64,000 nt of DNA, from the NCBI RefSeq assembly GCF_035818615.1, contig NZ_JAYKZY010000002.1, positions 2,916,501 to 2,980,500 of the forward strand, in the 5' to 3' direction. Origin of the DNA: Sphingobium sp. CR2-8. Its GTDB lineage: Bacteria; Pseudomonadota; Alphaproteobacteria; Sphingomonadales; Sphingomonadaceae. Shown here piece after piece: positions 8,772 through 17,390 of the stretch. Every line of letters starts with the position of its first letter. The stretch's first letter is position 1. The position numbers and the translations under genes are program-made. Under the pieces are notes generated by a model, which had not been told where the DNA came from, did no database searches, and saw only the letters and a list, made by a program, of their open reading frames with translations.

Positions 8772-10292
8772 ATGGCGCTCGGGCCGCGTCTCGACATTCG
8801 GCAGAGCCAGTCTCTGGTCATGACGCCGCAATTGCAGCAGGCGATCAAGCTGCTGACATTGTCCAATCTGGAAATCGAAGCCTTCGTCGCGGGCGAACTG
8901 GAAAAGAACCCGCTGCTTGAAACCGGCGGCGACGATGCGCCGCCCACGCCCGACGGCGTGGACCGGACGATCGAAGCACCCACCCTGTCGGCCGAAACCG
9001 GCGCGAGCGACGACCTCATCGCGCAGGGGCTGGGCGTCGCCGACAATCCGCTCGACGTCGATCATGGCGCGAACAGCTTCATCGACGATGGTCCCGGCGA
9101 TCGCATGGCCGAAGCCCATGGGACAAGCGGCAGCGGCACGGACGCGATGGCCGGCAGCTATGCGGAGGACGCGCCGGACTTCGACAGTTTCGCCGCGCCC
9201 GACATGGGCCTTCAGGAACATCTGATGGGGCAGGCGCGCGCCGCAATGTCGGACATGGACCTGTTCATCGCCACCCAGTTGATCGGCCAGATCAGCGAAG
9301 CGGGCTATCTGGAAGCGAACCTGCTTGCCACCGCCCATGGCCTGGGCGTGCCCCTTTTCGATGTCGAACGGGTTCTGGGCGTCATCCACACATTCGACCC
9401 CACCGGCGTCGGCGCGCGCAGCCTGTCCGAATGTCTCGCGCTCCAGGCCAAGGAGGCCGACCGCCACGATCCCTGCATGGCGCGCCTGCTCGCCAATCTG
9501 GATCTGCTGGCAAAGGGCGCCCTGCCCCAGCTGCGCCGCATCTGCGGCGTGGATGAGGAGGATATGGCGGACATGATCGCCGAACTGCGCAGCTACGACC
9601 CCAAGCCCGGCCTGCAATTCACCAGCGAACGCGCCGCGCCGGTCACGCCGGACCTGTTCGTGCGCCCGACCCGCGACGGCTGGGCGATAGAGGTCAACAG
9701 CGCCACCCTGCCCCGCGTCCTCGTCAACCGCAGCTATTATGTCGAATTGTCGAGCGGACCGCAGGACAGGAACGCCAAGGCCTGGCTCGCCGATTGCCTG
9801 GCCAGCGCCAACTGGCTGGTGAAGGCGCTGGACCAGCGGCAAAAGACGATCATCAAGGTGGCGAGCGAGATCGTCCGCACGCAGGAAGCCTTCTTCCACC
9901 ACGGCGTAGCCCATCTGAAGCCCCTGACGCTGAAAACCGTCGCCGACACGATCGCCATGCATGAATCGACCGTCAGCCGCGTCACCTCCAACAAATATCT
10001 GTCCTGTCCGCGCGGACTCTACGAGCTGAAATATTTCTTCACCAGCGGCGTGTCCTCCTCCGACGCGGATGGCGCCGCCGTCTCGGCCGAAGCGGTCAAG
10101 AGCCATATCAAGGCGCTGATCGGGGCCGAAGACCCGCAGGCGATCCTCTCCGACGACACGCTGGTCGATCTGCTCCGCGCGCGCGGCATGGATATCGCCC
10201 GCCGCACCGTCGCCAAATATCGCGAAGCGCTCGGCATCGGCTCTTCGGTCCAGCGCCGTCGGCAAAAGGCGCTCAAGGGCAAGGCGGCCTGA
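8772..10292 (+). CDS. rpoN: RNA polymerase sigma-54 factor RpoN
   Basis: Sigma-54 directs RNA polymerase to -24/-12 promoters that need an enhancer-binding activator. The N-terminus LDIRQSQSLVMTPQLQQAIKLLTLSN is region I, the activator-contact region. An acidic linker follows, then the core-binding region. The HTH part includes TIAMHESTVSRVTSNKYL, and the C-terminal RpoN box ARRTVAKYREALGI reads the -24 element. At 506 residues it is full length. It is cotranscribed with lptB. A consensus sigma-54 promoter lies in this window before glnK-amtB, giving one likely target. Confidence 0.97.
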   Translation: MALGPRLDIRQSQSLVMTPQLQQAIKLLTLSNLEIEAFVAGELEKNPLLETGGDDAPPTPDGVDRTIEAPTLSAETGASDDLIAQGLGVADNPLDVDHGANSFIDDGPGDRMAEAHGTSGSGTDAMAGSYAEDAPDFDSFAAPDMGLQEHLMGQARAAMSDMDLFIATQLIGQISEAGYLEANLLATAHGLGVPLFDVERVLGVIHTFDPTGVGARSLSECLALQAKEADRHDPCMARLLANLDLLAKGALPQLRRICGVDEEDMADMIAELRSYDPKPGLQFTSERAAPVTPDLFVRPTRDGWAIEVNSATLPRVLVNRSYYVELSSGPQDRNAKAWLADCLASANWLVKALDQRQKTIIKVASEIVRTQEAFFHHGVAHLKPLTLKTVADTIAMHESTVSRVTSNKYLSCPRGLYELKYFFTSGVSSSDADGAAVSAEAVKSHIKALIGAEDPQAILSDDTLVDLLRARGMDIARRTVAKYREALGIGSSVQRRRQKALKGKAA

Positions 10293-10546
10293 CCGGCGCT
10301 GTCCTACCTGACGCTATTCTGATACCAGATATCCGGCTTTTCGTGACGACCGGGCCATACACCACCCCTTTCCGATAGGATCGCAAGCGCGCAACAAAAT
10401 GTCGAAATGTGCGGGAAATGTGGGAAGTTAAGCGATGGAAACCCTATTCGTCAGCCCCCCACCACCCTTGACCCGCTCGACGCGACCGGCAAAAGCGGCG
10501 GCCAAATTCCGCCTGTTGGATCAGCCTGAAAAGGATCGCCTCGCCC

Positions 10547-11398
10547 ATGTCCGTTGCCTATCTGAACGGCGCTTTCCTGCCCCTCGAAGATGTCCGCATC
10601 TCCCCGCTCGATCGCGGTTTCCTGTTCGCGGACGGCATCTATGAAGTCGCCGCCGTGATCGACGGGGGCCTAGTCGACAGCGCCAGCCATCTGGCCCGAC
10701 TGGAGCGCTCCACCGCCGCGATCGGCATCGCCCTGCCGATCTCGACCGCAGACATCGAAGCCGCCCAAAGGGAACTGATCGCCCGCAGCGGATTATCCGA
10801 GGGGCTGGTCTATCTCCAGATCACGCGCGGCGCGGACGTGAGCCGCGACTTCATCCCCGCGCCGGACATGCAGCCCACCCTCTTCATGTTCATGCAGGAC
10901 AAGCCGGTCTTGCACGTGCCTGCGGTCAGCACGGGCATCGCGGTCGCCACCATGCCCGACCTGCGCTGGGCGCGGCGCGACATCAAGAGCGTCGGCCTGC
11001 TTGCCCAGGTCATGGCCAAGCAGGCCGCCAAGGACGCAGGCGCGCAGGAAGCCTGGATGATCGAGGACGGCTTCGTCACCGAAGGCGCATCCTCCACCGC
11101 CTTCATCGTCACCGACGAAGGCATCATCACGCGGCCCTATAGCCAGTCTGTGTTGGCCGGCTGCACCGGCGCGGCGCTGACCGCACTGGCCGAAGAAAGC
11201 GGCCTTGCCGTCATCCGCCGCCCCTTCACCATCACGGAAGCATTGGCGGCCCGGGAAGCCTTCATCACCAGTGCGTCGACCCTGTGCCTGTCGGTAGTGC
11301 GGATCGACGGGCAGGCGATCGGCGATGGCAAGCCCGGCCCAGTCTCAACCCGCCTGCGCGACCTTTATATCGACTTCGCTCGTGCGACAGCCGTCTGA
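10547..11398 (+). CDS. D-amino-acid aminotransferase (class IV PLP enzyme)
   Basis: The 283-residue protein belongs to the branched-chain/D-amino-acid aminotransferase fold. It has the N-terminal YLNGAFLPLEDVRISPLDRGFLFADGIYE signature, the PLP lysine in RRDIKSVGLL, and EAWMIEDGFVTEGASS, whose glutamate contacts the PLP ring. The closest familiar member is D-alanine aminotransferase, which interconverts D-Ala and D-Glu for peptidoglycan; branched-chain aminotransferase or aminodeoxychorismate lyase are related but fit less well. AAAAGGA precedes the ATG. It appears to be a single-gene unit. Confidence 0.85.
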   Translation: MSVAYLNGAFLPLEDVRISPLDRGFLFADGIYEVAAVIDGGLVDSASHLARLERSTAAIGIALPISTADIEAAQRELIARSGLSEGLVYLQITRGADVSRDFIPAPDMQPTLFMFMQDKPVLHVPAVSTGIAVATMPDLRWARRDIKSVGLLAQVMAKQAAKDAGAQEAWMIEDGFVTEGASSTAFIVTDEGIITRPYSQSVLAGCTGAALTALAEESGLAVIRRPFTITEALAAREAFITSASTLCLSVVRIDGQAIGDGKPGPVSTRLRDLYIDFARATAV

Positions 11399-11405
11399 CA
11401 AATAT

Positions 11406-11559
11406 CTCCATTATGGAGGAAGCTTCATTCTTTTCTAACTGGGCAGAAAACTTCCATCATTTTGGCCTGGAAATGGCGATGAGATGGATAAAAAACCGGC
11501 ATGAACCGGTCGCCAGCAGCGACCGGGCGGCATCTTGATCCAGACCTACTCCATAATGG
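11406..11559. promoter_or_regulatory. Two copies of CTCCATWATGG before the MarR-like regulator
   Basis: CTCCAT-T-ATGGAG (11406-11418) is a perfect inverted repeat around one base. CTCCATAATGG (11549-11559) repeats its core in the opposite orientation about 140 bases on. Both lie between the aminotransferase stop and the regulator start at 11630. Paired palindromes before a winged-helix gene suggest autoregulation. Confidence 0.4.
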
Positions 11560-11629
11560 CTGATTTGCGGGGCTGAAACGATCCATTCTTGCTTTAGTCT
11601 CCGGAACGAAGGTAGAACAGGATCGGATC

Positions 11630-12637
11630 ATGATGAAAGATTTCTCCTACGCCGCGCCCCAGACCGCCACGGCCGCACCGCTCGCGCCACGGGACGAACG
11701 CGCCAGCCTGCTGGTGATCGCGGACGATATGGAAGCGCCCGATCTCGAACCCGTCGCGACGGCGGCGGGCCTTCGCCTGCTGGGCGTCACGCCTCTGGCC
11801 GATGCGCCGGTCCGGCTCGACCTTCAGGCCCAGTGTGACACGATCCTTCTTTTCTGCCCGTCCGCGACGCCTCTGCTGGAACGGCTGTTGGTCCAGGTCG
11901 AAACCCAGGCCATCCATAATGGCGTGTCCGTGATTCTGGTGACAGGATGGGACACCGTCGAACTGGCCTTCGCCTGCCTGCGCAGTCCGCACAGTCAATT
12001 GCTGTGCGACCCCGATCGCACCGAACTGGCCGCCGCGCTGGTGGCGGCGGGCGAACATCGGCCCATCACCAGCCAGGTGCATGAGGTGGATCGGGAAGGC
12101 GCCCGCCTCGCACAATTAAGCGCCGAGGTGGGCCGCCTCGCCCGAACCCTTGACGCGCTGACCGAGCGCACGCGGATGGCCACGCCCAGCTTCGATCTTG
12201 GCCCCCGCATTTCCGATCGGCCCAGCGACTATATCGGCATGCCCGCACTCTCCCCAATGGGCGCGCCACCGCAAACGACGGAGAAGCCGACGGCGACCAT
12301 CACCGCCGCGCAAGTTCGCGACCTGCTGCGCGCCCGACGGATACGGGCGGATTTCCTGCCCGGCGATCTGTTCGCCGACCCGGCCTGGGACATGATGCTG
12401 GACCTGCTGGCCGCGCGGCTGGAACAGGAACGGGTATCGGTATCCAGCCTGTGTATCGCCGCCGCAGTGCCGCCCACGACCGCCTTGCGCTGGATTCGCA
12501 CCCTGACCGACAAGGGGCTGGTGGAGCGGCAGGCCGATCCCCATGACGGCCGCCGCGTTTTCATCGCCCTAGCGCAGGAGGCCGCCGACGCGCTGACCCG
12601 CTGGTTCGGAGCCAGCCGCCGCCTGCTCGGCACATAA
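11630..12637 (+). CDS. MarR-like winged-helix regulator with receiver-like N-terminus
   Basis: The 335-residue protein has two parts. Residues ~25-145 (LLVIADDMEAPDLEPV, ILLFCPSATPLLERLL, VILVTGWDTVELAF) look like a CheY-type alpha/beta fold without a clear phospho-acceptor Asp. Residues ~225-330 form a MarR-type winged helix: VSSLCIAAAVPPTTALRWIR, then LVERQADPHDGRRVFI, the usual wing. It probably binds DNA as a dimer. It ends just before tRNA-Val, and its own promoter region holds a repeated palindrome. The ligand and targets are unknown. Confidence 0.7.
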   Translation: MMKDFSYAAPQTATAAPLAPRDERASLLVIADDMEAPDLEPVATAAGLRLLGVTPLADAPVRLDLQAQCDTILLFCPSATPLLERLLVQVETQAIHNGVSVILVTGWDTVELAFACLRSPHSQLLCDPDRTELAAALVAAGEHRPITSQVHEVDREGARLAQLSAEVGRLARTLDALTERTRMATPSFDLGPRISDRPSDYIGMPALSPMGAPPQTTEKPTATITAAQVRDLLRARRIRADFLPGDLFADPAWDMMLDLLAARLEQERVSVSSLCIAAAVPPTTALRWIRTLTDKGLVERQADPHDGRRVFIALAQEAADALTRWFGASRRLLGT

Positions 12638-12699
12638 GGGGCCGCATGCCCGCTTGACGCCGGGGCTTTTTCCCCTAGATAGACCCCACCCGATCACGG

Positions 12700-12775
12700 G
12701 GGCGATTAGCTCAGTTGGTAGAGCGTCTCGTTTACACCGAGAATGTCGGCGGTTCGAGCCCGTCATCGCCCACCA
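12700..12775 (+). tRNA. tRNA-Val (anticodon UAC)
   Basis: A complete cloverleaf: acceptor GGGCGAT pairs with ATCGCCC, D-arm GCTCAGTTGGTAGAGC, anticodon stem TCTCG/CGAGA with loop TTTACAC (anticodon UAC), and T-arm GGCGG-TTCGAGC-CCGTC, followed by an encoded ACCA. Its 3' 49 bases are the attachment core of the adjacent element; integration left this copy intact. Confidence 0.96.
12727..12775 (+). repeat. attL core (49-bp direct repeat, copy 1)
   Basis: The 3' part of tRNA-Val from the anticodon stem to CCA is identical over 49 bases to 22004-22052. Flanks differ on both sides (TCTCG against GCTCG before, TTATA against GTTTC after), which fixes the repeat limits and the crossover region. Confidence 0.95.
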
Positions 12776-12793
12776 TTATAAAGCCTGCAAATA

Positions 12794-14008
12794 CTAGCCT
12801 TTCGGCGCTTTTCTGTCAATGACAGTCGTGTTTCCATTTCCCTCTTTGGTCCGCATGTGGTCCGCAAGCCATTGGTCCGCAGCCGCGCGAATCTCTCCCC
12901 AAATCGTGGACAGCATCGCCGCAGCCTCCCGCAAATAGGCCGGATCATACTTCGCATAGACCGCCGTCGTGCGATTCCCGTAGGCATGGCCTAGCAATGT
13001 GCTGATTTGCTCCTGGGCGATGCCTCGGCTGCGCAATTCCGTCGCCAAGGTGTGGCGGATCGTCTTAGGCACGACATCGGCGGGCAGGTTGAGCGCTGAT
13101 CGCATCAACCGCCATGCATTGCGCCGTGACGCGACGGCCTCATGCGGATCGGCCTTCCAATCTTTCAGGATAGGTTTCAGGGCAGCGATCTGCGGTATCA
13201 CCGGATTGACCTTTTTTGTGCGCGGCCATTCGGGCGGGTGCATGTCCAACTGGCGCTGAGATTCGCGCCATTGCGTCTCTGGGTTGAAAGCAAGGCAAGC
13301 ATCTGGCCGGGCGGCGGTGGTCATCATCAGGACGACCCAGCGCCACGTTGGCTTATCCATGGAAAGAAATGCCAGCGCCGCGCCCATCTGCTCGATCGAC
13401 AAGACGCGATCGCGGGCAAGGGACCGCTTCTCCTTCGGGACGCTGGGGATCTTCGGCACGTAGGGGATGCGCTGGTTGTTGGCTGCATGATTGAGGGCGG
13501 CGCGCAAATCCTCGATGTTGCGCTGGACGCTTTCGCCCTTCACGCCCTTCGACCGATGCACATATTCCTTGCCGCGCCATGGCAGCGAATATTCGTGCGG
13601 ACCCATGCGCCAAGCGATGTAGCGCGTGATCAGGTTCTTGTTGACCTGGGCGACCGTCACGCGCGCGCCCACTTCATCTTGCAGGACAAAGCCGATGAAG
13701 TGGCGCAGCGATCCCGCGATGGTGTCGGCGCTATCGACCTTGGAGCCATGCTCATCGAAGTAGAGAATAAGCTGCGGCAGGACCGTGGCGGCTTCAACCG
13801 GCTGCGACCCCTTCGCCCTTTCGCTTTCGACATGAGCATGGATAGCACCGATTGCATCGTCTAATGCTTTGCACTTAGTGCTGCGATATATGTCCGATCT
13901 TGACTTGGCGTCGTATCGGGCAATCTGCCAGATGTCGGGAGAACGCCCATCGCGGCGCTTGTCGAGCCAGCAATCTCCGATGACGTAAGGTGATGTGTCT
14001 TTGCCCAT
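12794..14008 (-). CDS. Phage tyrosine integrase
   Basis: This 404-residue recombinase would integrate and excise the element at the tRNA-Val 3' end. The N-terminus (DCWLDKRRDGRSPDIWQIARYD) is an arm-binding-type domain; the core-binding helices lie around residues 90-190. Catalytic residues visible in the last third are Arg in TTAARPDACL, KxxRHTLATELRSRG (Lys where HxxR is more usual), His in LLGHAYGN and Tyr in TTAVYAKYDPAY. It ends 19 bases from the attL core, the classic position. Its last codons contain three TGGTCCGCA repeats that may be arm sites. It is full length and probably functional. Confidence 0.93.
   Translation of the reverse strand: MGKDTSPYVIGDCWLDKRRDGRSPDIWQIARYDAKSRSDIYRSTKCKALDDAIGAIHAHVESERAKGSQPVEAATVLPQLILYFDEHGSKVDSADTIAGSLRHFIGFVLQDEVGARVTVAQVNKNLITRYIAWRMGPHEYSLPWRGKEYVHRSKGVKGESVQRNIEDLRAALNHAANNQRIPYVPKIPSVPKEKRSLARDRVLSIEQMGAALAFLSMDKPTWRWVVLMMTTAARPDACLAFNPETQWRESQRQLDMHPPEWPRTKKVNPVIPQIAALKPILKDWKADPHEAVASRRNAWRLMRSALNLPADVVPKTIRHTLATELRSRGIAQEQISTLLGHAYGNRTTAVYAKYDPAYLREAAAMLSTIWGEIRAAADQWLADHMRTKEGNGNTTVIDRKAPKG
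12847..12881. repeat. Three TGGTCCGCA repeats inside attL end (candidate integrase arm sites)
   Basis: TGGTCCGCA occurs at 12847-12855, 12858-12866 and 12873-12881 within the 3' end of the integrase gene, about 75-105 bases from the attL core. The same 9-mer occurs twice near attR at similar distance and in the same orientation. Confidence 0.55.
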
Positions 14009-14166
14009 GAACCCTTAATTTCCTCGGCTTCGGCCCTAATGAGGGCGTCAAGCGTGCCGATGTCCACAAGGGCGCGCAGTTCGTCCAGTGTGAATTTCGT
14101 GCCTGTCTCATTGCGAAGAGCGCGGCGGTATTTCTTTGCGATGTCGCTGATGTTCCCCACCCTCAA
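13861..14166 (-). CDS. Small phage protein overlapping the integrase start
   Basis: This is an up to 101-residue frame starting at TTG 14166 (or GTG 14160), coupled to the stop of the HNH gene. The first ~55 residues (KKYRRALRNETGTKFTLDELRALVDIGTLDALIRAEAEE) look like a real helical protein. The remainder runs 148 bases over the integrase N-terminus and looks less protein-like, so the true stop may have been lost. It sits where excisionase-type regulators are often found, but no HTH is evident. I do not recognise a family. Confidence 0.45.
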   Translation of the reverse strand: MRVGNISDIAKKYRRALRNETGTKFTLDELRALVDIGTLDALIRAEAEEIKGSWAKTHHLTSSEIAGSTSAAMGVLPTSGRLPDTTPSQDRTYIAALSAKH

Positions 14167-14450
14167 TCCCCCCGCAAAGCAGCGGGCAGCAAGCCACGCT
14201 CACCGATAAGCACGTCAACCCGCCGCGCCATTTCGCGGATCTGCCTCGCCTGAAATTCCATTTCCTCAGCCAGGGTCACCAGAGCATCCGGCGTCATCTC
14301 GCCCTTTAGCTGGTTACAGGCCCGGCAAACCCGGATAATATTCTGAGGGCCTAAGCGTTGGCCGCACAGGACGCGCGGGACTATGTGATCCTTCGTCGTA
14401 ACCGCCTTTGGCATCGGGCCATCGCAATAGGGGCAATCCGCCTCGCTCAT
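14163..14450 (-). CDS. HNH endonuclease-like protein
   Basis: This is a 95-residue small HNH nuclease-type protein. A CPYCDGP zinc pair is followed by KDHIVPRVLCGQRLGPQNIIRVCRACNQLKG, containing the DH, N and CxxCN elements of the HNH fold. The ATG at 14450 overlaps the stop of the upstream gene as ATGA. Free-standing phage HNH proteins often act in packaging or as homing nucleases, but here it lies in the integrase-proximal accessory block, so its role is open. Confidence 0.75.
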   Translation of the reverse strand: MSEADCPYCDGPMPKAVTTKDHIVPRVLCGQRLGPQNIIRVCRACNQLKGEMTPDALVTLAEEMEFQARQIREMARRVDVLIGERGLLPAALRGD

Positions 14451-14911
14451 GGGGTGTCGGCCTTCTGCTGGGGTGCGTCGGGGAGTGGGCGCCAGTGGGT
14501 GGGGCGAAGATATCCGCTGACCGCGCCATCCCATTCCGCCCCGGTCCATTCACCGCCCACAAAGCGCCCTGATTCTGAGTTCCGCTCTTCCTCTCGATAG
14601 TAGCAGCCCATGGTGACGCCTATTTCTAGGTCGGGCGCATAGATCAGCACCCACGTACCGTCCTTCGGAGCCGTCTCAATAGGCCGCCACTCCCCCGCCT
14701 CCACCCGATCCAGCAGGGCGGGAAGGGCGTTGATGGCAGCGGCAATTAGCTTCGCGTCAATCGTCTCATTGCTGGTCTGCATTTCCGCGATGACATAGGT
14801 AGTCAGCCGGTCGATCTTCTGGACTATCGTGCCTGACGTATTCAGGTATTCCCATGGGCGTGGGGTGGCGAGTGCCAGCAACTCGCGCAGTTCTGCGATG
14901 GTGTCAGTCAT
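14447..14911 (-). CDS. Ead/Ea22-like plus DUF551 phage protein
   Basis: The 154-residue protein has two parts. The N-terminal half (IAELRELLALATPRPWEY, LIAAAINALPALLDRVE) resembles Ea22/Ead-type phage proteins. The C-terminal half (EWRPIETAPKDGTWVLIY to GYLRPTHWRPLPDAPQ) is a DUF551 domain. Such proteins are common in the early accessory regions of temperate phages and have no known function. The start ATG 14911 overlaps the end of a truncated gene upstream. Confidence 0.7.
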   Translation of the reverse strand: MTDTIAELRELLALATPRPWEYLNTSGTIVQKIDRLTTYVIAEMQTSNETIDAKLIAAAINALPALLDRVEAGEWRPIETAPKDGTWVLIYAPDLEIGVTMGCYYREEERNSESGRFVGGEWTGAEWDGAVSGYLRPTHWRPLPDAPQQKADTP

Positions 14912-15015
14912 GGCGTGCTTTCCTTTCAGCGTCACGTTTCCGCGCCTGCTCGATCGACCATTCCCACATCCGTTTACGCTCTTCCTGATGCTCGCGGATG
15001 TGCGCGTGTCGCTCC
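14904..15015 (-). pseudogene. 3' remnant of a minus-strand phage gene
   Basis: In frame before the DUF551 start, the minus strand encodes a highly charged tail (QERHAHIREHQEER, then EWSIEQARKRDAERK, ending ARHD) with a stop at 14904-14906. Charged helical composition and the start/stop overlap with the next gene suggest a real gene whose 5' part was lost where gp10-like sequence now begins. The exact breakpoint is approximate. Confidence 0.5.
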
Positions 15016-16276
15016 TGGCATCTCTCGCCTGGCGAAGCGCGATGGAGCCGATCGCGGCGGCAAGCTTTGGAATGGGATATGTTATCGCGTGATCGGCACG
15101 AAGCTGGTTACCGTTTCTGCCTATGGAGCGATCACCGAATTAGGCGATGTCGGGCGCGGCGGGCGTTGTTGGTTCGATTATAGCTTCGACCGTTTGGCGA
15201 TCGGGTCTGGCGATCGCATGTATTACTGGGACGGGTCTGCTCTCAATCAGGTATCTGACCCGGATCTTGGGCAGGCAATCGATGGAATTTGGCTCGATGG
15301 CCAATTCATGACGACGGATGGTGAATATCTCGTCGTTACCGAGCTTAACAATCCTACCGAAATCGACCCCCTGAAATACGGCTCGTCTGAAGCCGACCCT
15401 GATCCCGTGCTTGGCCTGATCAAGGTTCGAGGCGAGGCCTATGCGCTGAACCGCTACACCATCGAGAATTTTACTAATTCCGGCTCTTCCGGCTTCCCGT
15501 TCGTGCGCAACAGCGGCGCGCTTATCTCGTATGGCGTTGTCGGCACCCATGCCAAAGCCGCCTATGTCGATAGCTTTGCCTTTGTCGGCAGCGCAAAGGA
15601 CGAGGCTCTTGGTGTATATCTCGCGGGCAATGGCGACGCTGCCAAGCTGTCTAACAAATTTGTTGATGATGAACTTAAAGCCCTCACCGACGAAGAGGCG
15701 GCGGCGATCGAGATGGAGGCGCGGGTAGACGCTGATGAGCAAAGGCTTCTTGTCCACCTTCCGACAAAAACGTTGGTCTATTATGCAACGGCTTCGCAGG
15801 CAGCGCAGTCGAAAGTCTGGGCGGTGTTCGCTTCGGGCGTTGCGGCCGACAAAGCGTATCGCGGGCGCAACGCCGTTCTAGCCTATGGCAAATTTATCGT
15901 TGGCGATCGGGACGGCAATATCGGCTATATCGATAGCACTGTTGCCACCCATTATGGCGAGGTTGCGGGCCGGCGTTTCGATACCACCTTGATTTACAAT
16001 GATGCCGGGCGCGGAATCATAAATTCCGTTGAGCTGACTGGCCTTCCTGGCCGCGCGCCTGCCGGAACAAGCCCGCGGACTTTCATGTCTTGGACCATAG
16101 ACGGCGTAACCTGGTCGCAGGAGCGCGCCATCTCAACCGGGCGACCGGGCGAAAGGGCTGTGCGGGTACAATGGAGGCCTAACATTCGGTTCAATCGGTG
16201 GATCGGCCTACGATTCCGTGAAGCTGACGAGGGTATGGCGGCCTACCTCCATTCAAGCCGCCGCCGATTTGATTGA
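15010..16276 (+). pseudogene. P22 gp10-like packaged-DNA stabilisation protein, 5' truncated
   Basis: In P22-like phages gp10 closes the portal channel after DNA packaging. The open frame here contains its characteristic propeller: NGICYRVIGTKLV, DYSFDRLAIGSGDRMYYWDG, DGIWLDGQFMTTDGEYLVV and GDRDGNIGYIDS. The N-terminal start of the family is missing, and the frame instead runs back over the minus-strand gene remnant, so 15010 is an approximate left limit. It is convergent with the minus genes at 16422. No portal or tail neighbours remain. It probably cannot serve as a virion protein. Confidence 0.7.
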
Positions 16277-16387
16277 GGACGACAGGGAGCGGGCTTGCTT
16301 GCGAAAAGAGTGACATCCTGCATCGTCCCTGAGTGATGACGGGACGGTGCCGAACAGCCTACTTGCGCGCCATTAAGCCTTTGCGGT

Positions 16388-16415
16388 GCTGAAAAGTGGC
16401 GGGCCGAAGCCCGCC
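16388..16415 (-). terminator. Terminator of the 16.4-17.4 kb minus genes
   Basis: On the minus strand GGCGGGC-TTCG-GCCCGCC (16415-16398) is followed by ACTTTTC. The UUCG tetraloop and position 7 bases after the stop at 16422 support a rho-independent terminator. Confidence 0.75.
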
Positions 16416-16421
16416 GATAGG

Positions 16422-16805
16422 TTAGGCCATTTGCCGCGCGCTGTCCGCGACGATCTGGATCAGGTCATCGGCAAATGGCATTCCTGATATTCTTTCAGTA
16501 TTAGCTCCAGCTTCACGGCGATGTCTTTACCGCTGCGTGTTGGAACGCGAAGCACGGCTTCTAACTCCTCATCGGCACGATCGCTAAAAGCGATGCTGTC
16601 TGTATTGATCCGGTCATAATCGGGATCGTTTCCACGTGTGTCATGGATCGGATGAGCCTGATATTCAGACCAAGCCTGCCGGAAACGAGCGATGGCAACA
16701 TCCAGTTCGCTCGACGGCGAGCATACCAGCGCTTGGGCAGCGGCGGGCGGCGATAGCGACCGGCGCGACCAGCGCGGCGGTGAGGAAGGCGCGGCGGTCG
16801 GTCAT
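16422..16805 (-). pseudogene. Tat-signal-like phage protein, frameshifted
   Basis: The start MTDRRAFLTAALVAPVAIAA looks like a twin-arginine or Sec signal. About 20 codons in, the protein-like reading moves to another frame (SSELDVAIARFRQAWSEY, DEELEAVLRVPTRSGKD), and near the end to a third (DDLIQIVADSARQMA, stop 16422-16424), 7 bases before a terminator. The second shift again needs one missing base; the first needs one extra or two missing in a C-rich run. It is coupled by ATGA to the gene before it. The function is unknown. Confidence 0.5.
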
Positions 16806-16963
16806 TGCGCATCCCTCCGTGCCGCCTGCTCAGCCCAACCAAGGGCGTGAATGGCGTTCCATGCTGCGATATGCGCGGGATTAGTGGGGTCGAAGGGCTT
16901 GACGCCCACCGCATATCCGCTCTTTGCGGCGCGCGCACGAATTGGTATGACGTTGGTAGCCAT
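16802..16963 (-). CDS. Small 53-residue phage protein
   Basis: This frame is too short for many gene finders. It runs from ATG 16963 (MATNVIPIRARAAKSG, then AHIAAWNAIHALGWAEQAAR) to a stop that overlaps the next start as ATGA, matching the coupling style of the other element genes. The Trp/Ala-rich helix looks real. No family is recognised. Confidence 0.5.
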   Translation of the reverse strand: MATNVIPIRARAAKSGYAVGVKPFDPTNPAHIAAWNAIHALGWAEQAARRDAQ

Positions 16964-17030
16964 AACGAAACTCCGGTTCGTTGAGGGTTAGGAGCGGCGC
17001 GAAGGGTGGTAGCTTCGCGCCGTTCTGTTT

Positions 17031-17390
17031 TTAATGGGCGGTGAAAAGCTGATGCAGCTTCGCCAGCCCTTTGCCTGTGATGAGAGCGGTTACACTACGC
17101 TGGAGGCCCTTTTCGGGATGCTCCCAACTACCGATCTTCACGTCCATCAGGCCAGAATTGATCTTGTCCTGATAAGGCTCGTTCAACCGGGTCATCCACC
17201 CTTTCTCGCGAAGGAATGCGGCAAGGCGGTTGCGGCCAGTGCCGAGTATCTTAGCGGTCTGGCCGAGAGGGATAGCATCAGGGGCCGCTTCGATCTGCTC
17301 GGCGAAAGCCACTTTGGGCGCAGCAGCTTCGACTTGCTGGAGCAGCCGTTGCTCACTCTCGGTTTTATCAGCCAAACCCTTTCGTCCAAG
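17031..17390 (-). pseudogene. Phage antirepressor, C-terminal KilAC domain only
   Basis: The reading PLGQTAKILGTGRNRLAAF, REKGWMTRLNEPYQDKI and SWEHPEKGLQRSVTALITGKGL is a clear KilAC domain, found at the C-terminus of Ant antirepressors, which switch prophages to lytic growth. The N-terminal Bro/Rha-type domain is absent; the frame runs into sequence that on the other strand encodes coat protein, so the gene is cut at about 17350-17400. It is the first visible member of a minus group with the two genes that follow. It is probably non-functional. Confidence 0.75.

Noticed and set aside
7701..10265. 854-codon minus-strand open frame over lptB and rpoN
   Set aside because: Antisense to two unmistakable genes; its composition follows the codon pattern of the sense strand in GC-rich DNA.
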